DNA of 64,000 bases from Bradyrhizobium roseum (GCF_030413175.1 NZ_CP129212.1:5494450-5558449); one strand, 5' to 3'. Numbered from the stretch's first letter, positions 54,063-63,613 are shown. Notes: a model not told the origin generated them from the letters alone. Program-made: numbers and translations.

Positions 54063-55349
54063 TCACAGCAGCCGCAGCAGGTATTCGAGGGTGTAGAGCG
54101 CGAGCCCGGCCAGCCCGCCGATCAGCGAACCGTTGAAGCGGATGTATTGCAGGTCGCGGCCGATGTTGATCTCGATCAGCGCGATCAGCTGGCCCATGTC
54201 CCAGGATTTCACCTGATCGGAGATGAAGGTGGAGACGCCGCTTTTCTGTTCGGCGACCACCGTTCGCAGCACGGCGACGAGGCCCTGATTGATTTCGGCG
54301 CGCAGCTCGGCATCGCCCGCCAGCGCCTCGCCCGCGGTCATGAACATGCGCACCAGATATTGCTGCAGCACCTGGGTCTCGCCCGAGGCGCTGCGTTCGA
54401 TGAACGAGCGCAGATTCTCCCAGACGTGACGCGCAAGGCCCGCGAGTTCAGGGCGCGCGAGCAGATCGCGCTTTAGGCCCTGGATACGTTCGGCATAGGC
54501 GGGATCGGTTTCGAGGCGATCGACGAAGCTCAGGATCATCCGGTCGAACTCGCCGCGAAACGGATGCGCCGGATCGTTGCGAACCTCCTCGAAGAACGAC
54601 GTGGCCGACGCCACGATCCTGTTCACCAGAAACTTGTCGGCGCGATAGAGTTTCAGCAGCGTCGGCAGTTCGCTGCGGATTTTCTCGCGGATCATGGCCA
54701 TGGTTTCGGCCTGATGCATCGTGTCGTGCACCCCGCGCAGGAGATCGTCGAGCAGGCCCCGATGACGTCCCTCCTTGACGAACGCGCGCAGCGTGCCGGC
54801 GGCGAGCGGCGCGAGATCGATCGCCATCAGTTGCGACGCGATACGGCGGCTGACGAAGGTGATCAGCCCGGAATTTTCCGTCGCCGCCACCGCTTCCGGC
54901 AGCAGCCGCAAGGCAAAGCGCGCCAGATCCTCGCTGCGCTTGCGGTCGCGCAGCCAGTCGGCGATGAACGAGCCGAAATCGATCTGCCGCAGCTTGGCTT
55001 CGACCGGCGCGGCCTCGAGGAAGTGCACCTCGATGAATTCGCCGAGCTTGTCGGCGATGCGCTGCTGGTTGCTCTGGATGATCGCGGTGTGGGGGATCGG
55101 CAGCCCCAGTGGCCGCTTGAACAGCGCCACCACCGCATACCAGTCGGCGAGGCCGCCGATGGTCGCGGCCTCGGCGAAGGCCGCGATGAAGCCGAATACG
55201 GGGTGCACCGGCAGCAGCGCCTTGGCGCCGAGGAAAATCACGAATGTCGCCGCGAGCACCGACGTCGCCAGAAGCTTCACGCGCCGCAGCTCGGCGGCGC
55301 GCGCGGCGTCGCCGGGGCTGTCGATGGCGAAGGTGGCGGGAAGGCTCAT
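54063..55349 (-). CDS. DUF445 membrane protein
   Basis: The protein has 428 residues from ATG 55349 (MSLPATFAIDSPGDAARAAELRR). TM helices are at about 30-50 (LLATSVLAATFVIFLGAKALL) and near 410-428 (IGGLAGLALYTLEYLLRLL). The DUF445 signature GFIAAFAEAATIGGLADWYAVVALFKRPLGLPIPHTAIIQ is near the start. The middle is a long helical cytoplasmic or periplasmic domain. The family function is unknown; this is a fairly common protein in Alphaproteobacteria. Confidence 0.9.
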   Translation of the reverse strand: MSLPATFAIDSPGDAARAAELRRVKLLATSVLAATFVIFLGAKALLPVHPVFGFIAAFAEAATIGGLADWYAVVALFKRPLGLPIPHTAIIQSNQQRIADKLGEFIEVHFLEAAPVEAKLRQIDFGSFIADWLRDRKRSEDLARFALRLLPEAVAATENSGLITFVSRRIASQLMAIDLAPLAAGTLRAFVKEGRHRGLLDDLLRGVHDTMHQAETMAMIREKIRSELPTLLKLYRADKFLVNRIVASATSFFEEVRNDPAHPFRGEFDRMILSFVDRLETDPAYAERIQGLKRDLLARPELAGLARHVWENLRSFIERSASGETQVLQQYLVRMFMTAGEALAGDAELRAEINQGLVAVLRTVVAEQKSGVSTFISDQVKSWDMGQLIALIEINIGRDLQYIRFNGSLIGGLAGLALYTLEYLLRLL

Positions 55350-55369
55350 GGCGGCTTTCGGACAAACGA

Positions 55370-55470
55370 CCCTCATCCTGAGGAGCCGCGAAGCGGCGTC
55401 TCGAAGGATGCAGGCCCCATCGTGGCCTCATGGTTCGAGACGGCGCAAGGGCGCCTCCTCACCATGAGGG
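55370..55470. repeat. Palindromic repeat, family D, fifth copy
   Basis: It starts CCTCATCCTGAGGAGCCGCG and ends CTCCTCACCATGAGGG with GTCTCGAAGGATG and TGGTTCGAGACGGCGC inside, nearly identical to 37519-37628. It lies between the DUF445 gene and the phasin terminator. Confidence 0.85.
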
Positions 55471-55497
55471 TTCGACTGACGTATGCCGACATCAGAC

Positions 55498-55527
55498 AAA
55501 AAAGAAGGCCCGCCTAAGCGAGCCTTC
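55498..55527 (-). terminator. Intrinsic terminator after the phasin gene
   Basis: A hairpin GAAGGCCCGC/GCGAGCCTTC with one mismatch and a CTAA loop is followed on the minus strand by six T residues, 28 bases past the phasin stop. It is a good rho-independent terminator. Confidence 0.88.
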
Positions 55528-55554
55528 GAAATGCAGTTGTCAGGCAGATCGCGA

Positions 55555-56031
55555 TCAGGCGGTCTTGGAGTAGACCTTGGAGAAGTTGTCCTGCGCGGTC
55601 TTGGCGCTCTCGGAGACGAGCTTGCCGAGATATTCGGACGTCGCCTTGGCGCGGGAGACCAGCACTTCGCCCTGGGCACGAACCGCCTCGGACTGGATCT
55701 GGGCCGCTTCGCTCAGCGACTTGGCCGAAGCGAGCTTGTCGATGCCGGCGAAGAACGCTTCGACGTCCTGATAGAGCGCCTGCTGGATGTTGCGGCTGAT
55801 CTTGGCAGCCTCGGCGACCGAACCGGCAACGGCGGTCTCGACGGCGGCGGTCACCTTCTCGGAACCGGCATGGAAATCGGCGGCACGAACCTTGGCGGTC
55901 TCGGCCTGCTTCTTCACGAAGTCACGCGCAGCTTCCGGAACTTCCATGCTCTGGAGCTTGGTGAACGCCTCGGTGACGGGCGCGAAGGCTTCCTTGACGG
56001 TGTTCAGTACGGAATTGGTGTCGGTGGTCAT
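55555..56031 (-). CDS. Phasin family protein
   Basis: The protein has 158 residues from ATG 56031 (MTTDTNSVLNTVKEAFAPV). It is an all-helical Phasin_2 type: AFTKLQSMEVPEAARDFVKKQAETAKVRAADFHAGSEKVTAAVETAV, with heptad Ala. Phasins coat PHA granules and affect their size. It lies near phaC/phaE (about 900 bases upstream by transcription), and has a possible inverted-repeat operator before it. Confidence 0.9.
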   Translation of the reverse strand: MTTDTNSVLNTVKEAFAPVTEAFTKLQSMEVPEAARDFVKKQAETAKVRAADFHAGSEKVTAAVETAVAGSVAEAAKISRNIQQALYQDVEAFFAGIDKLASAKSLSEAAQIQSEAVRAQGEVLVSRAKATSEYLGKLVSESAKTAQDNFSKVYSKTA

Positions 56032-56340
56032 GGGGTGTCTCTCCATCCTCAGGTTTGAGCTATGGGCTCACCCCGTCCGGATTGGCCCGGGGCAGGAGTG
56101 TTGTGTCATAGTTAATGGTGCAGCGCAACATCAATGTTGCAGCGCGATATCACGAGTACGTGAACAGCTTGACGAATGGGCGGTTTGCCCGCCGAACCGG
56201 CAAAAACTCGACTTTAGGCTATGACGCCAGAGCCTTAGCCGGGGCGCAGGAGCCGCGCCGGCCTACTTTGCATGGGGTTGTTTTGCACGTTTTTGTCCGG
56301 GCGGTGTCCGATCCCGATTGTCAGGGCGGTGCCCGGCCGG
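56032..56340 (-). promoter_or_regulatory. Phasin upstream region with inverted repeat
   Basis: About 310 bases without a gene. At 56125-56140 GCAACATCAATGTTGC is a perfect inverted repeat around a CA centre, inside a longer tract of TGCAGCGC elements. Rhizobial PhaR binds GCA-rich palindromes before phasin genes, so this is a candidate site by analogy. The rest shows nothing clear. Confidence 0.5.
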
Positions 56341-56934
56341 TCAGTGCTGGACCGCCCCCGGCAGCCCGTAGGCCTCCATCTGGGCCCGCACCTGCGCCAC
56401 ATTATGCCCGAGCACGACGATGTCATGCTTCCTGCCGTCGACGTCCCGGACGTGGTCGCGCAGCAGCGCCTCCGCCTTGAAGCCGAGGCTCTCGAACAGG
56501 GCGATGGCCGCCTGCTGGTCGACCGTCATCTGCACCGACAGCTTCTCCAGCCCCGCCCCCAGCGCCAGCGCGAATGTCTCCTGCGACAGGGCCCGGCCGA
56601 CGCCCTGCCCGCGGACATCCAGCGACACCACCATCCGGATCTCGCCGACATGGGGCGACCAGGAATGCGGGTCACGCACCAGCGTCCCGCAGCCGACCAC
56701 CGCCCCGCCCTTCACCGCCAGCAGGCTGGTGATGGCGCCGCGCTCGATCTCGTTGACCCAGGCCGACAGCACCTTGGGCTGGCTGATGTTGCGCGGCAGG
56801 AACAGCAGATCGTGCGTCGGCAGCTTTTGCGCGAACGCCAGCACCGCGGCTTCGTCGGCGCGCGCCATCATACGGAATTCGATCTCGCCGGCGTCGGTCT
56901 TGACGAGGCGCGGATAGGAACGGGTTTCGCTCAT
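56341..56934 (-). CDS. GNAT family N-acetyltransferase
   Basis: The protein has 197 residues from ATG 56934 (MSETRSYPRLVKTDAGEIEF). The GNAT acetyl-CoA loop is MVVSLDVRGQGVGRALSQETFALA, and the C-terminal strand LFESLGFKAEALLRDHV matches the family. The substrate is unknown. It overlaps the phaC stop by 4 bases and so is translationally coupled to phaC-phaE, an unusual partner for PHA synthesis. Confidence 0.88.
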   Translation of the reverse strand: MSETRSYPRLVKTDAGEIEFRMMARADEAAVLAFAQKLPTHDLLFLPRNISQPKVLSAWVNEIERGAITSLLAVKGGAVVGCGTLVRDPHSWSPHVGEIRMVVSLDVRGQGVGRALSQETFALALGAGLEKLSVQMTVDQQAAIALFESLGFKAEALLRDHVRDVDGRKHDIVVLGHNVAQVRAQMEAYGLPGAVQH

Positions 56935-58013
56935 GTCGATCTCTTCCCCAGCCAGGAATCCAGTTTCGGCCACAGCCGCTTGACGGCGTTGGCGCCGGCG
57001 ACGACGCTGACATGGCCGCCCTTCAGCATCACCTCTTCCTTGTCGGTCGAGCCGACCTTCTTGATCAGGTGTTTTGCCGCGTCATAGGGCACGATGTGGT
57101 CGTGCTCGGCCACCGCATGCAGGATCGGCACCTTGATGTCGGCGATATTGGCCGCGCGGCCGCCGACCGACATGGTGTCGTTGAACAGCTTGTTGTCCCA
57201 CATCAGGTCCTTGGTGATGGCGCGAAAGTACTCGCCCGCCAGCGGCAGCGTGTCGGTGCCCCAGCGGTCCATCATCCGGTAGGCCTTGACGTATTCATCG
57301 TTCCAGATGTTCTCCCACAATTGAACCTGGCTGGCGGCGCGCGAGGCCGGCCGCAGCATCTCGAACGACGACAGGATCATTTCCGGTGGCACGTTGCCGA
57401 CGCTGTCGACGAGGCGGTCGACGTCGAAATAGCGGCGATCGGAGAAATTCGAAAACAGCTTCATCTCGCGGAAATCGATCGGCGTGGTAAAGCAGATCAG
57501 GTTCTTCATCGGCCCGTCGTTGAAGATCGAGCCGTACAGCAGTGACAGCACGCCGCCGAAGCAATAGCCGATGATGCTGACGTCCTTTTCGCCGGAATCC
57601 TGCTGCACGCGGCGGATGCAATCCGGGATGAAGTCGAGAACGTAGTCGTCCATCCGCAGGCTTTTCTCTTCCGGCTTCGGCGCGGTCCAGTCCAGCATGT
57701 AGACGTCGTAGCCGCGCTTCAGCAGAAACTCGATGAAGCTCTGGCCCGGCACGAGGTCGAGAATGTAGCCGCGGTTGGTGGTCGCCATCACGATCAGGAT
57801 CGGCACGCGGTAGATCTCATCCGCCATCGGCCGGTAGTGATAGAGGTTCATGGTGCCGCGGAGGGCAAGGATGTCCTTTGGCGTGGAGCCGAGAGACGGG
57901 CCTGATGAGGCAAAATACTCGACGCCCTTGATGCTGCGCTGGATCGCGCGCTGCACCTCGGACTGGATCCGCTCCGCAATCGACGCCGGATCGAGGCCCG
58001 CGGGAGCGTTCAT
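56931..58013 (-). CDS. phaC: PHA synthase, class III-type catalytic subunit
   Basis: The protein has 360 residues from ATG 58013 (MNAPAGLDPASIAERIQSE). Its length fits the short class III PhaC. It has the lipase-box-like IIGYCFGGVLSLLYG with nucleophile Cys, HAVAEHDHIVPYDAAKHL (Asp) and LKGGHVSVVAGANA (His). It polymerises 3-hydroxyacyl-CoA. It overlaps phaE by 4 bases. In class III systems PhaC needs PhaE, present here but short. Confidence 0.93.
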   Translation of the reverse strand: MNAPAGLDPASIAERIQSEVQRAIQRSIKGVEYFASSGPSLGSTPKDILALRGTMNLYHYRPMADEIYRVPILIVMATTNRGYILDLVPGQSFIEFLLKRGYDVYMLDWTAPKPEEKSLRMDDYVLDFIPDCIRRVQQDSGEKDVSIIGYCFGGVLSLLYGSIFNDGPMKNLICFTTPIDFREMKLFSNFSDRRYFDVDRLVDSVGNVPPEMILSSFEMLRPASRAASQVQLWENIWNDEYVKAYRMMDRWGTDTLPLAGEYFRAITKDLMWDNKLFNDTMSVGGRAANIADIKVPILHAVAEHDHIVPYDAAKHLIKKVGSTDKEEVMLKGGHVSVVAGANAVKRLWPKLDSWLGKRST

Positions 58014-58390
58014 TTTGGCTCTCCCTCCGATGGCGGCCGCCTGGTGCGCGGCGGCCGCGGCGCGCCGGCGCTGCCATCGGTCGCCAGCGAATTGTGATGC
58101 ACCTGGTGCAGCATCGCCTTGATCTCGTTGAGCTGGCCCTCGATCGACTGCAGCCGCTCGGACATGCCGACCATCTGCGCCCGGCTCGGCAGGTTCATCG
58201 CGAGCAAGTACTTTTCCATCAGCTCGCCGAGCTGCTTCTGCGCGCCGGCCGAGACGCCGCCGACCTGGTTCATTACCTTGGAGAACTCCGGCGACGCCAT
58301 CGCCTGGTTGGCAAAGGAGTTGAACCCCTTCTCCATCTCCCCGAGCATGCTCTGCCAAATCGCGGCAGGATCGTTGCCTTTGTCGGCCAT
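58010..58390 (-). CDS. phaE: PHA synthase subunit PhaE (short form)
   Basis: The protein has 126 residues from ATG 58390 with a GGGAGAGGG RBS; an upstream frame is a shadow. The pattern NDPAAIWQSMLGEMEKGFNSFANQAMASPEFSKVMNQVGGVSAGAQKQLGELMEKYLLAMNLPSRAQMVGMSERLQSIEGQLNEIK is the conserved PhaE core. Typical class III PhaE is near 350 residues, so this form keeps only the C-terminal region. The C-terminus is Pro/Arg-rich. The gene is first in phaE-phaC-GNAT. Confidence 0.88.
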   Translation of the reverse strand: MADKGNDPAAIWQSMLGEMEKGFNSFANQAMASPEFSKVMNQVGGVSAGAQKQLGELMEKYLLAMNLPSRAQMVGMSERLQSIEGQLNEIKAMLHQVHHNSLATDGSAGAPRPPRTRRPPSEGEPK

Positions 58391-58555
58391 CGCGCCCTCT
58401 CCCGGAAAAGTGACGAGCGCTTGCCACGCTTCGCATCGATTTGACCCATACCACACCGTTGTGGCGGACCGGTCAACCGCCGCACACCTTCTGCGGTGCG
58501 GGAAACCGTGCCATAGTTACTGCGAGACGTTTTCAGCCAAGGGAACACAAACGCG

Positions 58556-59470
58556 ATGCTTGCCCATCAGCCGCCCCAGATCGCTCGCGCCAACGGCATC
58601 GACATCTGCTACGAGATCTTCGGCGACCCGACCGCGGAACCGATGCTGCTGATCATGGGGCTCGGCGCCCAGATGATTCACTGGGACGACGATTTCTGCC
58701 GCCAGCTCGCCGCGCGCGGCTTTCGCGTCATTCGCTTCGACAACCGCGACATCGGCAAATCCTCGCATCTGTCCGGCGGCGCGCGCCTGACGCCGTTCGA
58801 ACTGATCAAATTGCGGTTCCTCAGGATTCCGGTCGCCTCGACCTACAAGCTCATCGACATGGCCAAGGACACCGTCGGCCTGATGGACGTTCTCGGCATC
58901 AAGTCGGCGCATCTGGTCGGCGCGTCGATGGGCGGCATGATCGCGCAAGAGGTAGCCTTGTCCTTTCCGCACCGGGTTCGCTCGCTCACCTCGATCATGT
59001 CGACCACCGGCAACCCGAGGCTTCCGCCGCCGACCCGCGAGGCCGCCGCCGCGCTGATGGCGCCGCCGCCGCGCACCAAGGAGGAATATTTTGCGCGGTT
59101 CGCCAAGACCTGGAAGATACTGCGCGTCGGCTCGTTCCCGGAAGACGAGGCGCTCGATCCCTCGCGCGCCGCGCGCACCTTCGAACGCGGCCTCAATCCA
59201 GCCGGCGTCGGGCGGCAGTTGCGCGCGGTGCTGGCCTCCGGCAGCCGCAAGGAACGGCTGCACCACCTGAAGATTCCGACGCTGGTCATTCACGGCACCG
59301 TCGATCCGCTGGTGCGTCCCGCAGGCGGCAAGGATACGGCGGCGTCAATCCCCGGCGCGAAGCTCCTGATGATCGAAGGCATGGGCCACGCATTGCCGAT
59401 CCCGATGTGGCCGCAGATCATCGGGGCGATCGACGAGCACGCCCATCGTGCGGCGGCGAAGGCGGCTTAA
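58556..59470 (+). CDS. Alpha/beta hydrolase
   Basis: The protein has 304 residues. It has MLLIMGLGAQMIHWDDDFC (oxyanion), VIRFDNRDIGKSSHL, the nucleophile elbow LVGASMGGMIAQEVAL with Ser, VIHGTVDPLVRPA (Asp) and EGMGHALPIPMWPQI (His). The complete triad points to an active esterase or epoxide-type hydrolase of unknown substrate. It is divergent from phaE and convergent with the spermidine-synthase-like gene. Confidence 0.9.
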   Translation: MLAHQPPQIARANGIDICYEIFGDPTAEPMLLIMGLGAQMIHWDDDFCRQLAARGFRVIRFDNRDIGKSSHLSGGARLTPFELIKLRFLRIPVASTYKLIDMAKDTVGLMDVLGIKSAHLVGASMGGMIAQEVALSFPHRVRSLTSIMSTTGNPRLPPPTREAAAALMAPPPRTKEEYFARFAKTWKILRVGSFPEDEALDPSRAARTFERGLNPAGVGRQLRAVLASGSRKERLHHLKIPTLVIHGTVDPLVRPAGGKDTAASIPGAKLLMIEGMGHALPIPMWPQIIGAIDEHAHRAAAKAA

Positions 59471-60141
59471 ATCTTCGTCGCGATCCAGATGACGTGGCGG
59501 GCGCCGCCGCCTCTGCCGGTGGCGCGGATGTTGACTTCGTTGACGTCGAAGTTTGCGCCGCGCAGCCGCTTCGCAAACGCCGGATTGGGGCCGGACGACC
59601 ATACCGCGAGAACGCCGCCCGTGCGCAGCGCCACATGCGCCGCATTCAACCCCGCTGAACTATAGAGCGCATCATTGGCCTTGCGCGTCAGGCCTTCCGG
59701 ACCGTTGTCAACGTCGAGCAGGATGGCATCGAATTTCGCACGGTGCGTGCGGATGATTTCAGTGACATCGGCTTCACGGATGCTGACGCGGGGATCGCCG
59801 AGGCTATCGCCAAAGATTTCCGCCATCGGGCCGCGCGCCCAGGCGACGACGGCCGGGACGAGTTCGACCACCATGATTTGCGCCTCGTTGCCGAGCGCCC
59901 CCAGCGCCGCCCGCAGCGTAAAGCCCATGCCGAGGCCGCCGATGAGCATGTGAGGCTTTGCGATCTTCTCGATCTTCCTCGCCGCCAACGTCGCCAGCGC
60001 GGCCTCCGAGCCCGAGAGGCGGCTGTTCATCAGCTCGTTGGTGCCGAGCATGATGGAGAACTCCTTGCCGCGGCGCATCAGGCGGAGTTCGTCCTCGGTG
60101 CCGGGGATGCGTGCGGTGTCGAGTTTTTCCCAGGGAATCAT
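59467..60141 (-). CDS. Spermidine synthase-like methyltransferase-fold protein
   Basis: The protein has 224 residues. It has the SAM-like site MLIGGLGMGFTLRAALGALG and the acidic strand VVELVPAVVAWARGPM, then DAILLDVDNGPEGLTRKAND, the spermidine synthase fold. The usual N-terminal propylamine region is short, so true polyamine activity is unsure. It is convergent with the hydrolase and next to repeat B. Confidence 0.8.
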   Translation of the reverse strand: MIPWEKLDTARIPGTEDELRLMRRGKEFSIMLGTNELMNSRLSGSEAALATLAARKIEKIAKPHMLIGGLGMGFTLRAALGALGNEAQIMVVELVPAVVAWARGPMAEIFGDSLGDPRVSIREADVTEIIRTHRAKFDAILLDVDNGPEGLTRKANDALYSSAGLNAAHVALRTGGVLAVWSSGPNPAFAKRLRGANFDVNEVNIRATGRGGGARHVIWIATKI

Positions 60142-60170
60142 GCGGAGGCTTGTAGCATGCTCTCACAACA

Positions 60171-60297
60171 GTCGTCGTCGCTGCAAACGCAGGGACCCAT
60201 AACCACAGGAGGTAGTGGTTACGGGCAGAGTATCTGGCGCTATTGCTTCAATGAGAGGCCGCGGCGTATGGGTCCCTGCATTCGCAGGGACGACGTC
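60171..60297. repeat. Palindromic repeat, family B, second copy
   Basis: It starts GTCGTCGTCGCTGCAAACGC and contains AGGGACCCATAACCACAGG, then GGTCCCTGCATTCGCAGGGA ending at the P450 stop codon. It is similar to 28009-28149. It would form a strong RNA hairpin after the P450 gene. Confidence 0.85.
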
Positions 60298-63200
60298 TAA
60301 CCGCTCGCCCACACGTCCAGCACGTAACGGTTCCTGGTGCCGAGATCGTCGATCCAGCGCAGGCCCGCGTCAGTATCGGAGCCGGTCTTCTCGCGATAGA
60401 TCGCAACCAGCGCGGCCTTGACGTCAGGCTCCATCTTGCCGCCGTCGCCGCAGACATAGACGATCGCGCCCTGCTCGATCAGGTTCCAGACGCGGTCCTT
60501 CTGCGCCGTCACCTGATGCTGCACATAGTTCTTCGGCCCCTCGGCGCGCGAGAACGCGGTGTGCAGTTCGACGATGCCGTCGGCAGCAAATGCCTTCAGT
60601 TCATCGGCGTAGAGAAAATCCTGATCGGGATGACGGCAGCCGAAGAACAGCATGGCAGGACCGAGTTTTGCGCCGTGCGCCTTGCGGTGGGCGCGCTCCT
60701 GCAGGAAGCCGCGGAATGGCGCCAGCCCGGTGCCGGGGCCGATCATGATCACGGGCACCGCGGGATCATCGGGCAGGCGGAAGCCGGCCTTGGTCTCGCG
60801 CACGGTGGCATGAATGTTATCGCCGACACGGCGACCGGAAAGGTAGTTCGAGCACACGCCCTTGTAGACGCCGCGCCCCGAACTGGCCGGCGCTTCGACG
60901 ACGCCGACCGTGATGCTGCAGCGCGCCGCGTCGATCGAGGGCGACGACGAGATCGAGTAATAGCGCGGCGCCAGCAGCGACAGCATTTCCAGATAGGCGT
61001 GGAACGGCAGCTCGCAGGCGGGATATTCTTCCAGCAGATCGAACACCGATTTGCGTTTTGTCAGCACGTCCGAGCGATAGCGCTCCGCCGAAGCCGCGTC
61101 GTCACCGAGATAGGCAAGCAGTTTTGGCTTGGTGACGGGACAGCGCGTGTGTTCCGACATGATCTGGATCTGCTTGCGGGTCGCGACCTGCTGCAGCTCG
61201 ACGAACTCGGTCAATAACCTCCCGACCGACACGGCATCGTCGACCGGCAATTGCGCGCGGCGGCCTTCGGCGACGTGGAGCCGGATCTGGTCGGCCGGCA
61301 AGAAGCCAAAGCGGCGCGCGACGGAATCGACCAGCGCGGGATCGTTGCGCGGCACGACGCTGAGATGGTCGCCGACGCGGTAGACGATGCCGGGCGGCAA
61401 CTGCACTTCGATATGCCGGGTCGAGCGGTCGGAGGGGTTGGCGCCGCTCTTGTTCTGGAGTTCGGAATTGTCCAGCACCTTCATCGGCGCGACGCCGCCC
61501 TGTGCGACCATGGTATGGACAGCCGACGGCGCCACCGGCTCGATCGAATACAGCGGCGCGTCGTCGGCGCTGCGGGCGAAGCTGGAATCAACGCCCAACT
61601 CCTTCATCGCCGCAGGCGCGGCCTTCGCGAACCATCTTTCGAACTGACCATCGAGATCGCTGCGGGCATCGCCCTCGCCGCGAGCGGAGAGGCTGCGCGC
61701 GCCGTGCGCCGCCAGTTGCTCGTCGATCATGCGCGGCACGGATTGATAGGTCGCCGCCCAGTCGCTGTTGCCGCAGCCGAACACTGCGTAGCGCACCTTG
61801 GCGAGCGCATCCTTCTTCAGGCCGTTGTCCAGCCATTTGACGAACTGTGTGGCATTGTCGGGAGGGGCGCCATTATAGGAGGCGCAAAAAATCAAAAGCC
61901 CGCCCTTCTCCGGAAGCTTGCCGACATAATCGTCGAGCGCGCCGAGCCGGGTCGCAAAGCCGTTGACCTCGGCGAGGTCGGCCACGCGCGTCGCCAGCTC
62001 CTCGGCCGTGCCGAGGTTGGAGCCGTAGAGCACCAACAGCGGCGTGTTGTGTCCCGGACGGGCCCGCGCCTGCGGCGCCGCGGCATTCGAGGCGGCAGCC
62101 GCTACCGCCGCCCGGCCGGCAAAAGCGCCGCGGTCCCGGTCGGCGCGCGGCCGCACCTTGATCTTGAAGCCGTCAGGCTTGACGGTCAGCGTTTCCTTCA
62201 GATGCATCTGGTAGCGATGCGGATCGAGCAGCTTGAAGCGCTGCAGGATCATGCCGATCGCCAGCGCCGCCTCGTGCATCGCAAAGCCGCGGCCGATGCA
62301 GGCGCGCTGGCCGTTGCCGAACGGCTTCCAGGCGTTGATCGGTCGCTTGGCCTCGGCCTCGCGGCTGAAATTCTCGGGATCGAAAGCATCGGGGTTCGGC
62401 CCCCAGACGCTGGGATCGCGATGCAGCGCCATCACGAGAACGGTGATGAAAGTGTTCTTTCTCAGTCTGTACTTGCCGCCAGCGAGCGTCTCGTCCTTGA
62501 GCGGCGCGATGCCATAGGCGGGCGCTGGCGGCCACAACCGCAGCGCCTCCTTCAAAATCTGCGTGATGTAGGTGAGCTGTGTGACCTGCTGATACGTCGG
62601 TTTCGCGTTGATATCGGGCCCGAGCACCCGGTCGACTTCCTCATAGGCCTTCTTCAGCACTTCGGGATGCTTGAGCAATGCGTAGATCGTGCAGGACAGC
62701 AGCCCGCTCGTGGTCTCGTGGCCCGCGATCAGAAATGTGTTGATCTGGTAGCGGATGTTGACGTCGTCGAGCTGCTCGCCGGTGGAACGGTCGACGCCCG
62801 TCATCATGGCGCCGAGCATGTCCTTCTTGCCCTCGGCAGCTTCCGCATTGCCGCGGCGCTCGGCGATGATCTCGTCGACCATCTTGTTCATGAAGGCGAC
62901 GTCCTCGGCGAGGGTCTTGCGCCGCTTCTGCAGCCAAAGGCCTTCCAGCGGAATGCCGCGAGTCATCATGATGGTCTCGAGCGAGCGTACCAGCGACTCC
63001 ACAAACGGGTGGTAGTCGCGGCGATAGAACGAATTGAAGCGGTAGTCGAAGCCGCACAGCCCGATGGTGTCGAGCGTCAGCGCGGTCATGTCGTGGACGA
63101 CGTCGATCTCCTCGTCGCCGTTGAGCCGCTCCCATTTCTTCACGAGCTGCTCGGCGATATCGACCATGCTCGGGTGATAGGACTGCATCGCGCGGTTGCC

Positions 63201-63536
63201 GAAAGGCTGCAACAGGATGTTGTGCGCCTTGCTCCAGTTCGGCTCATTGGTATCGGCGGTAAACAGCCCGTCGCCGCCGACGGCACGGACACGGCGCAAC
63301 GAACCGCGCACCGCCTTGTCGAAGCGCTTTTCGTCGGAGAGTTCGTCGATCAGATCATGGCCGGAAACGATGACGAGCGGGGCGCCCATCATGTCCAGCC
63401 AGAAAATCGGCCCGAGCTCCTTGCTGAGCCGCACCAGGTGCTGCACCGGCGCGTTGGGATCCAGCGACAGCATGTTGCCGACGACAGGCTTCTTCGGCGG
63501 ATGCGGTATCGGATCCAGCTTGTTGGGGGACGCCAT
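60297..63536 (-). CDS. Cytochrome P450 - NADPH reductase fusion (CYP102 type)
   Basis: The protein has 1079 residues from ATG 63536 (MASPNKLDPIPHPPKKPVVGN); an ATG 21 bases earlier adds 7 odd residues. Residues 1-470 form a P450: FLIAGHETTSGLL in the I helix, LKEALRLWPPAP, and heme ligand FGNGQRACIGRGFA. Residues about 500-660 form the FMN domain (VLYGSNLGTAEELA), then FAD binding RYYSISSSP and NADPH binding MIGPGTGLAPFRGFLQERAH. CYP102 enzymes hydroxylate fatty acids using NADPH without a partner. Its best-known relative in this genus is CYP102A6. Confidence 0.96.
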   Translation of the reverse strand: MASPNKLDPIPHPPKKPVVGNMLSLDPNAPVQHLVRLSKELGPIFWLDMMGAPLVIVSGHDLIDELSDEKRFDKAVRGSLRRVRAVGGDGLFTADTNEPNWSKAHNILLQPFGNRAMQSYHPSMVDIAEQLVKKWERLNGDEEIDVVHDMTALTLDTIGLCGFDYRFNSFYRRDYHPFVESLVRSLETIMMTRGIPLEGLWLQKRRKTLAEDVAFMNKMVDEIIAERRGNAEAAEGKKDMLGAMMTGVDRSTGEQLDDVNIRYQINTFLIAGHETTSGLLSCTIYALLKHPEVLKKAYEEVDRVLGPDINAKPTYQQVTQLTYITQILKEALRLWPPAPAYGIAPLKDETLAGGKYRLRKNTFITVLVMALHRDPSVWGPNPDAFDPENFSREAEAKRPINAWKPFGNGQRACIGRGFAMHEAALAIGMILQRFKLLDPHRYQMHLKETLTVKPDGFKIKVRPRADRDRGAFAGRAAVAAAASNAAAPQARARPGHNTPLLVLYGSNLGTAEELATRVADLAEVNGFATRLGALDDYVGKLPEKGGLLIFCASYNGAPPDNATQFVKWLDNGLKKDALAKVRYAVFGCGNSDWAATYQSVPRMIDEQLAAHGARSLSARGEGDARSDLDGQFERWFAKAAPAAMKELGVDSSFARSADDAPLYSIEPVAPSAVHTMVAQGGVAPMKVLDNSELQNKSGANPSDRSTRHIEVQLPPGIVYRVGDHLSVVPRNDPALVDSVARRFGFLPADQIRLHVAEGRRAQLPVDDAVSVGRLLTEFVELQQVATRKQIQIMSEHTRCPVTKPKLLAYLGDDAASAERYRSDVLTKRKSVFDLLEEYPACELPFHAYLEMLSLLAPRYYSISSSPSIDAARCSITVGVVEAPASSGRGVYKGVCSNYLSGRRVGDNIHATVRETKAGFRLPDDPAVPVIMIGPGTGLAPFRGFLQERAHRKAHGAKLGPAMLFFGCRHPDQDFLYADELKAFAADGIVELHTAFSRAEGPKNYVQHQVTAQKDRVWNLIEQGAIVYVCGDGGKMEPDVKAALVAIYREKTGSDTDAGLRWIDDLGTRNRYVLDVWASG

Positions 63537-63613
63537 TGTCGAAGTAACTCCTGCCATTCCGCATCGTCATCCTGGGGAGCGCGCCGAAAGCGGCGTGCGC
63601 TCCATGATAAGGT

